From assembly GCA_963725035.1 (NCBI GenBank), contig CAVRWX010000015.1, positions 1-18,077 of the forward strand: a stretch of 18,077 nt of DNA. The letters are read 5' to 3'. Made by a program: the position numbers and the translations under genes. This document shows positions 16,855-18,077 of this stretch, one piece after another. Each line of letters starts with the position of its first letter. Position 1 is the first letter of the stretch. The notes beneath the pieces are model-generated. The model was given only the letters and a program-made list of their open reading frames with translations, was not told the DNA's origin and ran no database searches. This stretch comes from JALZKA01 sp963725035. Lineage in GTDB: Bacteria; Actinomycetota; Thermoleophilia; Solirubrobacterales; 70-9.

Positions 16855-17562
16855 CTAGGTCTTGGCGAAGACGAACGTCTTGTTGTCGAAGTGCTGCGAG
16901 TTGCCGAGGAAGGGGCCATGGTCGTCGGCGCGCAAGAGCGTGAACCCATGTCCGGCCATCGTGTCGGCGAGGCTGGTGTCGGTGATTCCCCACTGCCAGA
17001 CGTGGTGCGCATCGCGCCAGGGCTTGCCCAGGTGCGACACCTCCTCGTCGAGCCGGTCGAAAAGAGCCGCGTGGTTGGAGGTTTCGGGGACGACTTCGAG
17101 GTAGCGCTCGCGGCCGAGCTCGATCAGCCGCTCGGTGCGCGTGCCGTTCCACTGCGGGTTGGCGACCACGAACGAGCGCGTCATCGGCGCCCACATCGCG
17201 ATCAACTCGTCCCAGTTGGGCGCGGCGGCGTGAAGGAGCACCTCGAACAGGAAGATCGCGTCGACCTCGCCGACCGTGTCCGTCATCGCCGGGTCGGCGA
17301 AGTTGCCGTGGATGACCTCGATCCCGAGGGCGTTCGCACGCTCCTGGACCCAGGGGTGCTTCAGGCCAGGGATGTAATCATCGACCATCACGCCCCGCTC
17401 GACGCCTGGCAGCGACGCAGCGTGAAACGCATACTGCCCGTAGACGACCCCGATGGATCCGAGGTCGGCGAACGACCGGGCCCCGACCTCGCGGAACGCG
17501 AACTCGATCGCGTCGTTCTTCCATGCCTTCGGCGCCGTCAGGTTGCCGGGAGGCTCGGTCAT
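16855..17562 (-). CDS. Small SAM methyltransferase, paralogue of the gene at 5132
   Basis: I place the start at the ATG at 17562, giving an intact 235-residue protein MTEPPGNLTAPKAWKNDAIE. Two reasons: the paralogue at 5132 begins at the equivalent residue, and this ATG overlaps a TGA in another frame (ATGA, 17559-17562), the coupling seen at other gene borders here. Visible blocks are SFADLGSIGVVYGQYAFHA (SAM-site region), RGVMVDDYIPGLK, VIHGNFADPA, VDAIFLFEVLLHAAAPNWDE, VVANPQWNGTR, LIELGRERYLEVVP and HHVWQWGITD. The order suits a small class I methyltransferase with an unusual glycine loop. The same frame stays open upstream to 17925, but that part belongs mostly to the upstream gene's coiled coil. 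The substrate is unknown; a glycan hydroxyl is an inference from context. Confidence 0.8.
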   Translation of the reverse strand: MTEPPGNLTAPKAWKNDAIEFAFREVGARSFADLGSIGVVYGQYAFHAASLPGVERGVMVDDYIPGLKHPWVQERANALGIEVIHGNFADPAMTDTVGEVDAIFLFEVLLHAAAPNWDELIAMWAPMTRSFVVANPQWNGTRTERLIELGRERYLEVVPETSNHAALFDRLDEEVSHLGKPWRDAHHVWQWGITDTSLADTMAGHGFTLLRADDHGPFLGNSQHFDNKTFVFAKT

Positions 17563-18077
17563 CCGCCGCCTCGCTGCCAGAGGGGCTTTGTCCGAGAGGA
17601 CGCCGCGGATCCGCTCGGCCCACGACCAGTCGCGGCCTGGATGGCGAAGCGCGGACAGTCGGTCTGCCAACCGGAGGCCGCCCGCGTCGAGCAGGGCCCG
17701 CAGGACTTTCTCCTTGCTGCTATCAAGCGACCGGACTGCCTCGAGCTCCGCGGCGGGCTTCGTCGCGCTCCGCCCCCAGCTTCGAGATCTGCTCGCGGCT
17801 TGAGGCTGCCGCCCGCTCGAGCTCTGAGATCCTTGCGGCCCGAGCGCTCGACGTTGCGACGTTGAAGGTCCGATTCGCCTCGAGGCGCTCGATGAGCGGG
17901 TTGGCATCCCAGGGTGCGAGCACATCGGCGACGGCGACGGCCCAGGGAGCGTCCTTGGGCCAGACGGCGGCGAAGCCGAAGAACGCGGGCACGATCGCCA
18001 TCGCGAGATCGGGGCGAGGGGCGGCGAAGTCCTCGATCGCGGTCAGAACCCCGTTGCGTGGGCCCCCTTCGCGCGCG
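17559..18077 (-). CDS. Partial gene: methyltransferase-like C-terminus with a coiled-coil tail
   Basis: The 5' end lies beyond the window. The visible part reads GGPRNGVLTAIEDFAAPRP, then VPAFFGFAAVWPKDAPWAV, DVLAPWDANPLIERLEANR, and a coiled coil AARISELERAAASSREQISK. GGPRNGV with a PAFFG and DAPW region is what I associate with the end of Methyltransf_24/CmcI-like methyltransferases, but the SAM site is off the edge, so this is tentative. Near 17752 an extra base shifts the frame to AAELEAVRSLDSSKEKVLRA and LSALRHPGRDWSWAERI. A second break near 17575 would let it stop at the TGA (17561-17559) that overlaps the next ATG. If that second break is not real, this protein would be fused to the methyltransferase at 16855-17562. 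Confidence 0.55.
   Translation of the reverse strand, partial: RARRGPTQRGSDRDRGLRRPSPRSRDGDRARVLRLRRRLAQGRSLGRRRRRCARTLGCQPAHRAPRGESDLQRRNVERSGRKDLRARAGGSLKPRADLEAGGGARRSPPRSSRQSGRLIAARRKSCGPCSTRAASGWQTDCPRFAIQAATGRGPSGSAASSRTKPLWQRGGG

Noticed and set aside
16504..17865. A 453-residue open frame on the plus strand
   Set aside because: It is antisense to the intact methyltransferase gene at 16855-17562 and shows no recognisable motif; high GC keeps the opposite strand free of stops.
1..18077. Mobile elements, CRISPR arrays, tRNA or rRNA genes
   Set aside because: I read both strands and saw no transposase or integrase motif, no regular direct repeats with spacers, and no recognisable structured RNA gene.

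Overview
The window is strongly GC-rich. Its codons favour G or C in third position, it uses many GTG and TTG starts, and start and stop codons of neighbouring genes often overlap (ATGA, GTGA, TGATG). This looks like a high-GC actinobacterium, possibly of the Thermoleophilia/Solirubrobacterales type, but that placement is inferred from style and protein flavour only. Almost every gene is a glycosyltransferase, sulfotransferase, SAM-dependent methyltransferase or sugar-phosphate transferase. The window therefore reads as part of a locus that builds and decorates a surface or extracellular glycan. I see no RNA gene, CRISPR array, transposase or phage gene, and no flippase, polymerase, ABC exporter or nucleotide-sugar synthesis gene; any of these may lie outside.

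Layout. 18-1940 (minus): a StrF-like glycosyltransferase-fold protein and a TylF-type O-methyltransferase. 1990-4335 (plus): a GT2 glycosyltransferase and a sulfotransferase. 4332-5079 (minus): a class I methyltransferase. 5132-5853 (plus): a small methyltransferase. 5863-6754 (minus): a GT2. 6806-8257 (plus): the polyprenyl-phosphate sugar-1-phosphate transferase that probably starts glycan assembly. 8251-9117 (minus) and 9104-10062 (plus): two WbbL-like GT2 enzymes whose 5' ends touch or overlap. 10146-16847 (plus): a run of a second sulfotransferase, a very large GT2-GT4-GT2 fusion, two zinc-ribbon methyltransferase-like domains (one degenerate) and two further methyltransferases. 16855-18077 (minus): a methyltransferase paralogous to the one at 5132, and the 3' end of a further gene.

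Working model (inference). The membrane enzyme at 6806 loads the first sugar-phosphate on a polyprenyl carrier. The GT2 and GT4 enzymes extend it at the cytoplasmic face. The methyltransferases (seven recognisable, one probably inactive domain, and one partial) and the two sulfotransferases cap or decorate the chain. Several proteins carry charged coiled-coil ends, which might hold the enzymes together.

Caution. At least 20 single-base frame breaks interrupt otherwise well-conserved reading frames. About two thirds look like one-base insertions. They are spread over most genes on both strands, so sequencing or assembly error is the simplest explanation. Coordinates below for broken genes run from the likely start to the likely final stop across the breaks.
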